In this document: in pieces, positions 29,653-38,530 of the stretch | Position numbering within the stretch: the stretch's first letter is position 1 | How the letters are laid out: each line of letters opens with the position of its first letter | Source: Chloroflexota bacterium | GTDB lineage: Bacteria; Chloroflexota; Dormibacteria; CF-121 | Assembly (NCBI GenBank): GCA_005881175.1 | Contig: VBEN01000029.1 | Span: forward strand, 1-46,607 | Length of the DNA: 46,607 nt | Direction of reading: 5' to 3' | Translations under genes and position numbers: made by a program | Notes under the pieces: model-generated | Seen by the model: the letters and a program-made list of their open reading frames with translations, nothing else | The model's database searches: none | What the model was told of the DNA's origin: nothing

Positions 29653-29988
29653 CGGATCCGGCTGGAGCGCCCGAAACACGGCGGTGGCGGCCGCGATCGC
29701 GATGATCAGGAAGGCCGCCGCGGTGGTGAAGAGGCCGATCACGATCAGTGGGGCGGTATTATGTCCGGCGGTCAGATACAGCACCGCCGCCAGTGTCCAG
29801 AATCCGGTCAGCGCGGCCGCCAGACGCGCCCAAACCGGGGCGGCCTTGAGATACCGCTGATGGGTGCCGAGTTGCAGGGGCAGCCGCTCCGCCCATTCCG
29901 GCCGGAAGGCCCAGGCGAGGGCCAGCGCCGCCCACCCGGCGGCGTTGAGCATGGCGAACGCGCTGAGCATCGCCCGCACCAGATCCAC
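29614..29988 (-). CDS. Small membrane protein of unknown function
   Basis: A 124-residue protein has three hydrophobic helices (starting MLNAAGWAALALAWAF, GFWTLAAVLYLTAG and VIGLFTTAAAFLIIAIA). GTG 29988 is chosen; GTG 29979 or ATG 29970 are possible, and none has a strong ribosome-binding site. It lies 61 bases after galT on the same strand, and its 3' end overlaps the small + strand ORF. Confidence 0.6.
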   Translation of the reverse strand: MDLVRAMLSAFAMLNAAGWAALALAWAFRPEWAERLPLQLGTHQRYLKAAPVWARLAAALTGFWTLAAVLYLTAGHNTAPLIVIGLFTTAAAFLIIAIAAATAVFRALQPDPLPVAPESGQQAL

Positions 29989-30049
29989 GGCAGAGCAACG
30001 GCACCCCCTGGGCTTCCCTACGGCGCGCCACCAGCCCTCCGCGAGGTTG

Positions 30050-31069
30050 TTACGCGAGCACGGCACGCAGCCGGTCGGCCGATTCCTCGGCCAGCGTGTC
30101 GTTGATGAAGACCCCCGCACCCGACTCGGAGCCGGCCAGGTATTTCAGCTTCCCGCGGTCTCGCAGGATCGGATAGAACTCGACGTGCAGGTGGGCCTGC
30201 GGCGCCGGCTGCCCCGCTGCCGCCTGGTGCATCGCCATCATGTACGGCATCGGTACATCGAAAAGGCGGTCGTAGGCGCGGGCGATCCGCTGCATCGTCG
30301 CCAGCAACGCTTGCCGGGCCGAGGGGGTGAGCGCCGTCAACGCCGGCCGATGGGCTTGGCTGGCGACATGAACCTCGTAGGCCCAGCGGGCATAACCGGG
30401 AACGTAGGCCACGACGCCGCCCTCATCGATCAAGACACGACGCCGGCCCTTCCGCTCATCGTCGATCTGCTGGCAAAGCAAACATCCGCCGGACCGGCGA
30501 CGCAGCTCTGTCGCTGCTACCGGAGGGGTAAACGGGTAAGCGTAAATCTGACCGTGGGGATGATGCAGCGTGACGCCCACCTGCTCCCCACGGTTCTCGA
30601 AAATGAAGACGTAGCGAACCCCGCGTCGGCCGATGAGTTCCCGATAGCGATCGGTCCAGACTTCGGCCAGCCGCGTCAACCGGGAAGCGGACAGGGTGGC
30701 GAAGGAACCTTCGTGCTCATCGGTGTAGACGACCACCTCGCATGATCCGCCCGCGGGCCGCGCCGGGACCATGGCCGGAAAACGATTTTCGAAGACCGCG
30801 GCTTCGAATCCCGACGCCGGAATTTCGGTTGCGTGGCCGGGCCGCGATGGACAGAGCGGGCAGTCGACTCGCTCCGGCAGAAAGGTGCGGGCCTGACGGG
30901 ACGCGGCTACCAGCACCCACTCGCGGCGGAGTGGATTCCAAAGGCGCTGATAGACGCCGGTCGGCATCGATGGCGCCTGGTAGCCGTCCGGGGCCGGTGC
31001 GAAATCACCATAGAGGTAGACGTGACGCCCGTCCGGCTGGACGATCTCGGTGCGGACCGGGCGCGACAT
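30050..31069 (-). CDS. galT: Galactose-1-phosphate uridylyltransferase
   Basis: This Leloir-pathway enzyme swaps UMP between UDP-glucose and galactose 1-phosphate. The 339-residue protein has the active-site HPHGQIYAYP (nucleophilic second His), the zinc pair CPLCPSRPGH, RYVFIFENRGEQVGVTLHH and a C-terminal AHLHVEFYP. Length and motifs fit GalT rather than other HIT-type proteins. No galK or galE is visible here. It lies directly downstream of tRNA-Arg. Confidence 0.92.
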   Translation of the reverse strand: MSRPVRTEIVQPDGRHVYLYGDFAPAPDGYQAPSMPTGVYQRLWNPLRREWVLVAASRQARTFLPERVDCPLCPSRPGHATEIPASGFEAAVFENRFPAMVPARPAGGSCEVVVYTDEHEGSFATLSASRLTRLAEVWTDRYRELIGRRGVRYVFIFENRGEQVGVTLHHPHGQIYAYPFTPPVAATELRRRSGGCLLCQQIDDERKGRRRVLIDEGGVVAYVPGYARWAYEVHVASQAHRPALTALTPSARQALLATMQRIARAYDRLFDVPMPYMMAMHQAAAGQPAPQAHLHVEFYPILRDRGKLKYLAGSESGAGVFINDTLAEESADRLRAVLA

Positions 31070-31125
31070 CGCGCCACATCATAGGTCAGCAGATCAGCAC
31101 CCCGGTGCGATCGAGAAAAAGAGAA

Positions 31126-31199
31126 TGCGCCCAGGAGGATTTGAACCCCCGCGCCCGGGTCCGTAGCCCGGTGCTCTATCCAGGCTGAGCTATGGGCGC
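31126..31199 (-). tRNA. tRNA-Arg (anticodon ACG)
   Basis: On the minus strand the acceptor stem is GCGCCCA/UGGGCGC. The D arm GCUC...GAGC, the anticodon loop CUACGGA between CCGGG and CCCGG, and the T arm GGGGG/CCUCC around UUCAAAU complete a standard cloverleaf. CCA is not encoded. A34 would be read as inosine, so TadA is expected in the genome. Confidence 0.95.
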
Positions 31200-31211
31200 A
31201 TTGCGGAAGCC

Positions 31212-31751
31212 CTATTTTAGAGGGAACGTCGCCAGCGTGCTGTAACGCGGCGGACCGGCCCCCAACTGGCTGCGCATCAGGCGCACCTGCTTGACCGGTA
31301 GCGGACCCAGCTCGATCTCGCGCCAGGTCTTGGCGAGCGTCAGGTGTGGGCGAAAGCGGCGATCTTCAACCGGCACCCCGGACTGGCGAAGCCCGTCACC
31401 CAGGTCGGCCTGAAGGGCGATCAATCCGGGGAGCTCGGCGCCGCTGATTCCGGCCCAGAGCACCTGGGCTCGGAAAAGACTCGGGAAGGCGCCAACCCCC
31501 TGCGCGACCAGCCGCATCGAATGATGGCTTTCGGCGATCGGATCCAGGCGCGAACGCAGCTCTTCCACCTGCGGGATGGGAAGGTGTCCGAGGAAATGGA
31601 GCGTGAGGTGAATGCGCTCCACCGGGTTGACCCGGATCCATTCGCTCAGCGAATCGAGCCCGTCGAGCGGCCGCTGCAGGCTTCGGCGGAGTGCTGGTGG
31701 AATCTCGATCGCCAGGAAAACCCGCCAGCGCTCGTCCTCAGCCTCGGGCAC
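31212..31751 (-). CDS. thpR: RNA 2',3'-cyclic phosphodiesterase
   Basis: This 179-residue 2H phosphoesterase opens 2',3'-cyclic phosphate on RNA (ThpR/LigT). Both HxTx motifs are visible: HLTLHFLGHLP and RPHLTLAKTW. GTG 31751 gives the normal length and overlaps the end of the upstream lipoprotein gene by 14 bases; the longer open frame upstream is that gene in another frame. Confidence 0.92.
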   Translation of the reverse strand: MPEAEDERWRVFLAIEIPPALRRSLQRPLDGLDSLSEWIRVNPVERIHLTLHFLGHLPIPQVEELRSRLDPIAESHHSMRLVAQGVGAFPSLFRAQVLWAGISGAELPGLIALQADLGDGLRQSGVPVEDRRFRPHLTLAKTWREIELGPLPVKQVRLMRSQLGAGPPRYSTLATFPLK

Positions 31752-32613
31752 TGCTGCCGACCTTGACAACGATCTTGCCGGCGCCCCGCAGCGCCGACTC
31801 GCGGTCGTCGACAAACTTCGTGAACCATGCGCCGGTGCCCTGTGGGCTGTAAAGGTCAATCGAGGGCGCGAGGACGAGAATCACGGCCAGGTGCACCTGG
31901 TCGTTGCGCCGCTCGAGCACGCTGGCGATGGTGAAGCCGCGATTCGTCTGGACGATGCCGCTCACCGCGCCGGTGGTCAGCGACTCCACCGCCTTCGCCA
32001 GTGGCGGCTCGGGAATTTCCGCCGGACGCAACCATCCCGCGTCCCCGCCACGGGCAAAGGTCCCCGTATCGTCACTCCAGCGCGCCGCCACCGAGGCGAA
32101 GGTCGCGCCCGATTTGAGCTCGCCGGCGGCGGAGCGGGCGCGGTCGCCCGCCATGGCACGGATGAGGCTCACCTCGGTCAAGAGCGCCCGCTCGTATGCG
32201 CCAAAACTCTCGGCCGTGAACCCGTTCCGGCTGAGAGCCGCGTTGAACGCCGAGGGACCGTCCTTCGACCGCAATCCATCGATCCTCCCCTGCACCGCGC
32301 GGTCGTCGATCGTGATGCCGCGCTTTTCCGCCTCCTGGCGGACGATTTCTTCGCGCACCAACTGGTCGATGGTGAAATCTTCGAGCCGTTTCGAGGGAGC
32401 CGGGCTCGGGATCGCCTCGGGGACGCCGTTGAAGGGGTCGCGATGGCGGCTCACCTGCAGCCGGGCCTGATACGCCTTCATCGGAATACTGTGGCCGTCG
32501 ACCACCGCTGCCGCCGGCTCGGAAAACGGCAGGGATACCCCGGTTGGCGTGCACGCGCCCAGCGCGACGCCGAAAACCAGGAGAAAGATCCCGCGCCGCA
32601 AGGCGAGCCTCAT
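31738..32613 (-). CDS. SurA/PrsA-like peptidyl-prolyl isomerase lipoprotein
   Basis: The 291-residue protein has a lipoprotein signal (GIFLLVFGVALGAC; Cys about 21). A SurA N-like chaperone segment follows (AVVDGHSIPMKAYQARL ... REEIVRQEAEKRGITIDD). A parvulin-like segment comes next (SGATFASVAARWSDD, GGDAGWLRPAEIP, VSGIVQTNRGFTIASV). It probably assists folding of exported proteins. The parvulin region is divergent, so catalysis is uncertain. The start touches the FAD gene's stop. Confidence 0.87.
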   Translation of the reverse strand: MRLALRRGIFLLVFGVALGACTPTGVSLPFSEPAAAVVDGHSIPMKAYQARLQVSRHRDPFNGVPEAIPSPAPSKRLEDFTIDQLVREEIVRQEAEKRGITIDDRAVQGRIDGLRSKDGPSAFNAALSRNGFTAESFGAYERALLTEVSLIRAMAGDRARSAAGELKSGATFASVAARWSDDTGTFARGGDAGWLRPAEIPEPPLAKAVESLTTGAVSGIVQTNRGFTIASVLERRNDQVHLAVILVLAPSIDLYSPQGTGAWFTKFVDDRESALRGAGKIVVKVGSSARG

Positions 32614-33710
32614 TACACCACGTTGCGTTCGGGCTGTAGGGCGCCCCTCTGAAAGCGGTCGGGAGCGAAGGCGGCGAGGTCGGTGGGCGATGCGCCGCCG
32701 ACCATCCAGGCCGCCAGCCAGCGGCCCAGCACGGGCGCCATCATGAAGCCGTGACCCGAAAAACCGGCCGCCACCCAGAGGCCCGGGCGAAGTGGGCCGA
32801 TCAGCGGCTGAAAGTCAGGGGTCATCTCGTACAATCCCGCCCACGCCGTTTTGACTCGCGCGTCCAGCAACGGCGGCCAGCGCCGCTGGGCGACTGCCGT
32901 GATGCGCTCGAGCATGGACCAGTCCACGGTCGTGTCCTCGCCTGGCGCTACCGAGGGATCGCTCATGCCAAACAGCACGCCGTTCCCCTCGGGATGAAAG
33001 TAGAAGGAGGTGTGAAAGTCGATCGTCATCGGAGTGCGACGCCCGATTCCGCTGAACGGCTCCGAGACAAACACCTGCCGGCGTGACGGCTCGATGGGTA
33101 ACGCAAGCCCGAGCATCGCTCCGAGGGCCGCCGACCAAGGACCGGCACAGATGACGGTGTCCTGACAGATGACGTCGCCCCCGGCCGTGGCAACACCCTT
33201 CACCGTGTCGTCCCGCGTCAGAAAGGCGTCGATCGGCGTGTCTTCGAGGATTACAGCGCCGCCGCGGCGGGCCGCGTTCGCGAACCCATAGGTCACCTCG
33301 TTTGGACCCGCAAGCCCGTCACTCGGACAAAAGGTCGCGCCGGCCAGGTCCCCGGTTTCAAGTCCGGGAACGATTGCCTTCGCATCCGATGGACTCAGCT
33401 CGACGACGTCGTCGAGGCCCAGCCGTCGCTGCAGCCGGACCGCCTCGGCAAATCGTTCGCGCTCTTCATCCGTCGTCAGCAGGAAGAGGTAGCCGACCTG
33501 GCGAAAATCGGCGGTGGCGCCAGTCTCATCGGCAAAGCGAGACAGCACGCGCTTGGCTTCCATACCGATCCGGATATTGACCTCCGTCGAGAACTGCGCC
33601 CGAATGCCACCGGCGCAGGCCGCCGTGGCGCCCTGACCGATGCGGCCGCGATCGATGACGATCACGCTGCGGCCCTGCCGCGCCAGGTAGAAGGCCAGGC
33701 TGCAACCCAT
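32613..33710 (-). CDS. FAD-dependent oxidoreductase (sarcosine/D-amino-acid oxidase type), 5' end damaged
   Basis: DAO-family flavoprotein: after the Rossmann loop come VIVIDRGRIGQGATAACAGGIR, GVATAGGDVICQDTVICAGPWS and the C-terminal GLWVAAGFSGHGFMMAP. Only ATG 33710 (MGCSLAFYL) is a normal start in this frame, but it cuts the FAD motif. The bases just before it encode DVAIVGAGVMGC in frame, back to a TGA. An ATG at 33754, coupled by TGATG to the agmatinase stop, lies one frame off. A one-base indel between about 33735 and 33752 would restore MERGT-x-DVAIVGAG. The substrate is probably an amine or amino acid, given the neighbours. Confidence 0.87.
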   Translation of the reverse strand: MGCSLAFYLARQGRSVIVIDRGRIGQGATAACAGGIRAQFSTEVNIRIGMEAKRVLSRFADETGATADFRQVGYLFLLTTDEERERFAEAVRLQRRLGLDDVVELSPSDAKAIVPGLETGDLAGATFCPSDGLAGPNEVTYGFANAARRGGAVILEDTPIDAFLTRDDTVKGVATAGGDVICQDTVICAGPWSAALGAMLGLALPIEPSRRQVFVSEPFSGIGRRTPMTIDFHTSFYFHPEGNGVLFGMSDPSVAPGEDTTVDWSMLERITAVAQRRWPPLLDARVKTAWAGLYEMTPDFQPLIGPLRPGLWVAAGFSGHGFMMAPVLGRWLAAWMVGGASPTDLAAFAPDRFQRGALQPERNVV

Positions 33711-33753
33711 GACACCCGCGCCGACGATAGCGACATCGGCGTGCCGCGCTCCA

Positions 33754-34665
33754 TCAGCTGGTTGCGCTGAGCTTCACCATCCCGATGTACTCGAAGATGA
33801 ACTTCAGGGCCGCCAGGCTCGTCACGTGGCCCACATCGAGCGGCGGTGCGACTTCATCCACGTCGAGACCGGCCAGACGCACCCCGCGCAGCTGGCGGAG
33901 AAAATCCAGCAGCTCGCGCGAGGTCAAGCCGCCGGCCGAGGGCACCCCGGTTCCCGGCGCATACGACGGGTCCAGGGAATCGATATCGAGGGAGATATGG
34001 AGCGCGTCCGAGCCGATTCTCGATCCGATCTCGTCCGCCAGCTGGTTCCCGGTCCACCGATGCGCTGTCGCGGCCGGTATCAAGGTAACGCCCATTTTTC
34101 GAATGAACTCCACTTCCTCCCAGTCGTAGTCACGGCAGCCAAGGAGGGTGACCTTGCGAGGGTCGATCTCGCCCATCTCGAGACCTCGCCGCAAAGCGCA
34201 GCCGTTGGACCAGCGCATCTGCCGGGAGATGTCGTTCAGGTCCGGGTGAGCGTCGATATAGAGGATGCTCAGCCGGCCGTTCAGCCGCCGCTGCTGCGCG
34301 ATCAGGGTGGGACTCACCGTGGTGTGGTCGCCGCCCAGCACGATCGGGAGGGTCCCTTCGGGCGTCCGGCCGATCTCGGCCGCCACGTGCTCGACGTTGG
34401 CCCCCATGTCACCGTCGACCAGGGACACGTCGCCGTCATCCTGCAGCGTCACAGTGTCGAACAGCTCGGCCTGCTCGCTCACTGGCGCGAAGATTGCCGA
34501 CATCTTTCGGAGCTGCGCCGGCGCCTTCGCCGCGCCGGGACGATACAGCGAACCGCGGTCCAGCGGCACCCCCAGGATCCGCACGTCTGGCCGCGAGCCG
34601 GCCGCCGGCGGTTTCAACCCGGCCCAGGTCGAAAGTCCTGACGTATTGAACTCGTGCTCGCTCAC
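33754..34665 (-). CDS. Agmatinase/arginase-family ureohydrolase
   Basis: The 303-residue manganese enzyme has all metal ligand blocks: LGGDHTTVSP, LYIDAHPDLND and SLDIDSLDPSYAPGTGVP. Members cleave arginine, agmatine, guanidinobutyrate or formimidoglutamate. The downstream amine oxidoreductase and upstream aminotransferase/aldehyde dehydrogenase suggest agmatine or guanidinobutyrate as substrate, but the sequence alone does not decide. GTG 34665 overlaps the hydrolase stop (GTGA) and matches the family start. Confidence 0.92.
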   Translation of the reverse strand: MSEHEFNTSGLSTWAGLKPPAAGSRPDVRILGVPLDRGSLYRPGAAKAPAQLRKMSAIFAPVSEQAELFDTVTLQDDGDVSLVDGDMGANVEHVAAEIGRTPEGTLPIVLGGDHTTVSPTLIAQQRRLNGRLSILYIDAHPDLNDISRQMRWSNGCALRRGLEMGEIDPRKVTLLGCRDYDWEEVEFIRKMGVTLIPAATAHRWTGNQLADEIGSRIGSDALHISLDIDSLDPSYAPGTGVPSAGGLTSRELLDFLRQLRGVRLAGLDVDEVAPPLDVGHVTSLAALKFIFEYIGMVKLSATS

Positions 34666-35264
34666 GTCTTGAGGAATCCCGTGATTGCTTCCACCTGCGC
34701 CGCGATCAGCGTCGGGGTCCACCCGTGCCCGGCCGACTCGATGACCCGGATCTCGGCCTGGGGCATCAGCTGTCGCAGGTTGCGGATAGCGCTGACGTCC
34801 ACGATCCGGTCTTCCGCCGCGACCACGACGAGCGCGGGTTTGCGCCAGCTTTTGAGGAAGTCTCGGTAGTCCCGGGTGATGCCGTCGCGCAACCACTGGC
34901 GAGCGGCGCGCCCGTCCGCCCGGTGCTGGTTCTCGAAGTTCACCTGGGCATCGTAGGGATCGACGCCCGGGCCTTCAATCAGGAAGCGCTTGTAGAGATC
35001 CGATACCACTCGATTCCGCCGCAGGCGGTCGACGCACCAGAATATCGGGCCGGCGGTAAAGGCGGCCACCTGCCGCTTGAACGGTGCGCGCAGCGTTCGC
35101 GGCGAGTAAATCGGCGTGTGCAGGACCAGACGGGAGACCCGCTCGCCAAAGCGAGACGCATAGTCGAGCGCCACCGTGGCCCCCAGGCAAATGCCGCCGA
35201 CGTCGTGTCCACCTAGGCCCAGCCGATCGGCGAACGATCGGAGAAAGTCCGCGTGGCTGCTCAC
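34662..35264 (-). CDS. Alpha/beta hydrolase with Cys nucleophile (start codon unresolved)
   Basis: The only ordinary start (GTG 35264) falls inside the domain. In the same frame upstream, codons back to 35487 encode a normal N-terminus: NIQFIDVGQRRVRYLDEG, then the oxyanion HGF of PLLLCHGFIGSLENF, then PDLPGCGE. There is no ATG, GTG or TTG in these 75 codons, and the frame begins at the TAG stop of the aldehyde dehydrogenase (35490-35492). The nucleophile elbow is GGICLGA, so Cys replaces Ser; Asp (AAEDRIVD) and His (ESAGHGW) complete the triad. Non-standard start, stop readthrough or a sequence error are possible. The substrate is unknown. Confidence 0.78.
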   Translation of the reverse strand: MSSHADFLRSFADRLGLGGHDVGGICLGATVALDYASRFGERVSRLVLHTPIYSPRTLRAPFKRQVAAFTAGPIFWCVDRLRRNRVVSDLYKRFLIEGPGVDPYDAQVNFENQHRADGRAARQWLRDGITRDYRDFLKSWRKPALVVVAAEDRIVDVSAIRNLRQLMPQAEIRVIESAGHGWTPTLIAAQVEAITGFLKT

Positions 35265-35489
35265 CGTGAAGGGCGGATCGCCCGCCGGCGTCTCGCCGCA
35301 TCCGGGCAGGTCCGGAATCAGGACCCGCCGGTGCCCGGCGAACGCCGGACTCCAGCTATGGAAGTTCTCGAGGGAGCCGATGAAACCGTGACAGAGAAGC
35401 AGCGGATGGCCGGTCCCTTCGTCGAGGTATCGGACCCTCCGCTGCCCGACATCGATGAACTGGATGTTCTGAGCGGTGACCGCGGCTTG

Positions 35490-37007
35490 CTATTCTCCCG
35501 TGTCGATTTGCGCGCGCTGCAGGCGGCCGCTGTAGTCCACGTAGATCGTCTTCCACTCGGTGAACTCGTCGAGCGCGACGGTGCCGGCCTCGCGATGGCC
35601 GTTGCCGGTGTTCTTCACACCCCCGAAGGGCAGCTGGATCTCGGCGCCGATGGTGGGCGCGTTGACGTAGACGATGCCCGACTGCATCTCCTCCATGGCA
35701 TGGAAGGCCTTTCGCAGGTCGTTGGTGTAGATCGACATCGAAAGGCCATACTGGGTCGAATTCGCGACGTCGAGCGCTTCGTCGAGGTCGCTCACCGGCA
35801 GTACCAGCGTGGACGGACCGAAGATTTCCTCCTGCGCCATCCGCATGTCCTTGCGGCCGTCGGCAAAGATGGTCGGTCGGTAGAACCAACCGTCGGAACC
35901 GGCGAAGTCGCCGCCGTGCACCAGGCGGGCGTGCTCCTTCTTCCCGATATCGGTGTACTCGTGCACCTTCTTGAGCGCCGCCTCGTTGATCACCGGGCCC
36001 ATGTCGGTATCCGGCTGCAGGCCGTCGCCCACCTTCATCTTGGCGGCTCGCTCCTGGAGCAGATCCGTGAAATCTTTCTCGATTTTTTTGTCGACGATCA
36101 AGCGCGACGCGGCGGTGCAGCGCTGACCTGATGTACCGAAGGCCGCCCACAACGCGCCGTCGACCGCCAGCGGCAAATCGGCATCGTCAAGCACCACGAT
36201 GGCGTTCTTGCCCCCCAGCTCGAGACCCAGCCGCTTCAAGTTGCGACCGGCGATCTCCGCAATATGTTTGCCCGCCGCCGTCGACCCCGTGAACGAAATG
36301 CCCTGGACTCGCGGATCTCTGACCAGCACGTCACCGACGTCGCTGCCGCTGCCGGTGACAAGATTGAGGACGCCGCCGGGCAGGCCCGCCTCCTCAAAAA
36401 TCTCGACCAGCTTGGTGGCGATGATCGGCGTGTCAGAGGCGGGCTTGAATACGACCGCGTTGCCCGCCATCACCGCTGGGAAGATCTTCCACGACGGGAT
36501 CGCCATCGGGAAGTTCCAGGGGGTGATGCAGGCGACCACGCCCAGCGGGACTCGTTCGGTCATGCACCACTTGTTGCGAAGCTCCGAGGGTACGGTTTCC
36601 CCATGCGGGTGGCGTCCGAGACCGGCGGCATACTTGGCCATGTCGATCGCCTCCTGGACGTCTCCACGCGCCTCCTTGAGGACTTTGCCCATCTCCTGCG
36701 TCATTAGGCGGGCCAGCTCTTCCTTCCGCTCCTGGACGATCAGCCCCGCCTTGAGACAGATCTCGCCGCGGGTTGGCGCCGGGGTATGCCTCCAACCTGG
36801 AAAGGCCTTCTGGGCCGCCTCGATGGCGGCGTTCACGTCCTCGCCAGTGGAGGCTTGCATCACGCCCAGCACCTCGTCCTTGTGGGCCGGGTTGGTCGAG
36901 GTGAAGGTTCGCCCGCTCTTCGATTCCACCCAGCGGCCGCCGATGTAGTTCTTGTAGGTCTTCGAGTCCGTTCGCTGGCCTCGCTCGCTGGTCATCGTCT
37001 GGCTCAT
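35490..37007 (-). CDS. NAD(P)-dependent aldehyde dehydrogenase
   Basis: The 505-residue ALDH has ITPWNFPMAIPSWKIFPA, FTGSTAAGKHIAEIAGRN, catalytic Glu in LGLELGGKN, catalytic Cys in FGTSGQRCTAASR, and EEIFGPSTLVLPV. It resembles semialdehyde dehydrogenases. Next to a class III aminotransferase and agmatinase it most likely oxidises 4-aminobutanal or succinate semialdehyde. The ATG overlaps the aminotransferase stop (ATGA). Confidence 0.93.
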   Translation of the reverse strand: MSQTMTSERGQRTDSKTYKNYIGGRWVESKSGRTFTSTNPAHKDEVLGVMQASTGEDVNAAIEAAQKAFPGWRHTPAPTRGEICLKAGLIVQERKEELARLMTQEMGKVLKEARGDVQEAIDMAKYAAGLGRHPHGETVPSELRNKWCMTERVPLGVVACITPWNFPMAIPSWKIFPAVMAGNAVVFKPASDTPIIATKLVEIFEEAGLPGGVLNLVTGSGSDVGDVLVRDPRVQGISFTGSTAAGKHIAEIAGRNLKRLGLELGGKNAIVVLDDADLPLAVDGALWAAFGTSGQRCTAASRLIVDKKIEKDFTDLLQERAAKMKVGDGLQPDTDMGPVINEAALKKVHEYTDIGKKEHARLVHGGDFAGSDGWFYRPTIFADGRKDMRMAQEEIFGPSTLVLPVSDLDEALDVANSTQYGLSMSIYTNDLRKAFHAMEEMQSGIVYVNAPTIGAEIQLPFGGVKNTGNGHREAGTVALDEFTEWKTIYVDYSGRLQRAQIDTGE

Positions 37008-38320
37008 GCTGCCACCTCCTCAAACGCGCCATTCAAAATCTCCCATCCTTCGTCGAGTTCGGCTTGTGAAAGGTTCAGCGGCGGCACCAGCCGAAGCACG
37101 TTATCGTGCGCCCCACAGCTCAGCACCACCAGGCCGGAATCCAGGCAGACCTGCCGGATCTTCGTTTGCAGCTTCTTGTCTGGGACGCCGCCTTTGCCAA
37201 CCAGTTCCACCCCGACCATCAGGCCGAGGCCGCGCACCTCCCCGATCGCCGGCGTCCGTTGCTGCAGGTCGCGCAGCCGGCGGATCAGCTCCGCACCCTT
37301 TTCCGTGGCATTGGCCAGCACCTGCTCGCGCTCGAAAACGTCGAGCGTCGCAATCCCGGCGGCGCATGAGACCGGGTTGCCACCGAAGGTCGAGCCGTGT
37401 GCAGCTGGCTCCCACTGATCCATCAGCTTCGAGCCGGCCACAACCGCGCTGAGTGGCAGACCCGAGGCGATCGATTTGGCCAGCGTCATGATGTCAGGCA
37501 CCACCCCGGTCTGCTCGCAGGCGAACATCTTGCCGGTTCGCCCGTAGCCCGACTGGACCTCGTCGGCGATGAGCAGGATGCCGTGCTCATCGCAGAGTTT
37601 GCGGAGCCGCGGCATGAAGCCCGCCGGTGGCACCACGTAACCGCCCTCGCCCAGCACCGGCTCGACGATGAACGCGGCGATGTTCCGCGGCGGCACCCGG
37701 GTATCGAGCATTTCGTCGATGAAGTTGAAGACATAGTCGAGCGTCGCCGCATCGCCGGGCCCGGTCGGATTTCGATACGGATACGGGTATGGGACGTGAT
37801 ACACGCCCGGCAAGAACGGCTCATAGCGCTCGCGGTAGTAGCTCTTGGACGCCGTCAGCGAGAGTGCCCCGTAGGTTCGTCCATGAAAGGCTCCCTGGAA
37901 GGCGATGAGTGCGGAGCGGCCGGTCGTATAGCGGGCCAGCTTGATCGCCCCCTCTACCGCCTCCGCGCCGCTGTTCGCGAAGAAGACCTTGTCGAGCTTG
38001 CCCGGAGCGAGGTCCGCGATCCGTTCCGCCAGCTGGATCGAAGGCTCGTGGTGGGCGACCACCGAAATATGGACGAGCCGATCGAGCTGGGCTTTCGCCG
38101 CCCTGATCACGTCGGGGTGGCCGTGCCCCAGGTTCGTCACGGCGATGCCGGAAGCGAAGTCGAGGTAACGGCGGCCATCGACGGCGTAGAGATAGGACCC
38201 CTTCGCATGGTCGATGACGAGCGGCGTATATCGGTAAAGGACCTGGGAGAGGTGAGCGCGCTCGCGCGCCAGCCACTCCTCCTGGCTATCGCTGTCGGGA
38301 ATTTCCTTGACGAGTTTCAT
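37004..38320 (-). CDS. Class III aminotransferase (GABA/putrescine/ornithine type)
   Basis: The 438-residue PLP enzyme shows [70 protein letters not shown] and the PLP Lys in [17 protein letters not shown]. It is closest in wording to 4-aminobutyrate or putrescine aminotransferases. ATG 38320 is chosen because AAGGAGG (38325-38331) lies four bases upstream. It is the first gene of the run down to the FAD oxidoreductase. Confidence 0.93.
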   Translation of the reverse strand: MKLVKEIPDSDSQEEWLARERAHLSQVLYRYTPLVIDHAKGSYLYAVDGRRYLDFASGIAVTNLGHGHPDVIRAAKAQLDRLVHISVVAHHEPSIQLAERIADLAPGKLDKVFFANSGAEAVEGAIKLARYTTGRSALIAFQGAFHGRTYGALSLTASKSYYRERYEPFLPGVYHVPYPYPYRNPTGPGDAATLDYVFNFIDEMLDTRVPPRNIAAFIVEPVLGEGGYVVPPAGFMPRLRKLCDEHGILLIADEVQSGYGRTGKMFACEQTGVVPDIMTLAKSIASGLPLSAVVAGSKLMDQWEPAAHGSTFGGNPVSCAAGIATLDVFEREQVLANATEKGAELIRRLRDLQQRTPAIGEVRGLGLMVGVELVGKGGVPDKKLQTKIRQVCLDSGLVVLSCGAHDNVLRLVPPLNLSQAELDEGWEILNGAFEEVAA

Positions 38321-38439
38321 AAAGCCTCCTTGTTCGAGCATCCGGATCGGGCGCGTGGCCGTCGCCGGCTGCCGGTGGAGGCTGCCCGTCGGTCGAGGCC
38401 CACCAGGTACAGCGAATTCCCGCGTGCGTCATTGCTTGT

Positions 38440-38453
38440 GCCGTTCCAACGGC
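38440..38453. promoter_or_regulatory. Inverted repeat upstream of the aminotransferase operon
   Basis: GCCGTT-CC-AACGGC is a perfect 6-bp inverted repeat 120 bases before the aminotransferase start. It could be an operator; no regulator gene is adjacent. Confidence 0.35.
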
Positions 38454-38464
38454 GAGCTAATGGT

Positions 38465-38477
38465 AGTTCTTTGCCAT
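38465..38477 (-). promoter_or_regulatory. Shared 13-base motif, copy 1
   Basis: On the minus strand this reads ATGGCAAAGAACT, identical to 39262-39274 on the plus strand. It is nested in a larger inverted repeat AATGG...CCATT (38459-38478). Confidence 0.35.
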
Positions 38478-38488
38478 TCAGGATCGAA

Positions 38489-38524
38489 CTCCCTCCCCCC
38501 ATGTGGGGAGGGTCGGGGTGGGGG
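38489..38524 (+). repeat. Dispersed palindromic G/C repeat, copy C
   Basis: CTCCCTCCCCCCATGTGGGG followed by AGGGTCGGGGTGGGGG. Same orientation and core as copies A, B and D. It lies in the gap between the 7-TM gene's stop and the aminotransferase promoter region. Confidence 0.8.
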
Positions 38525-38530
38525 TCGGCC

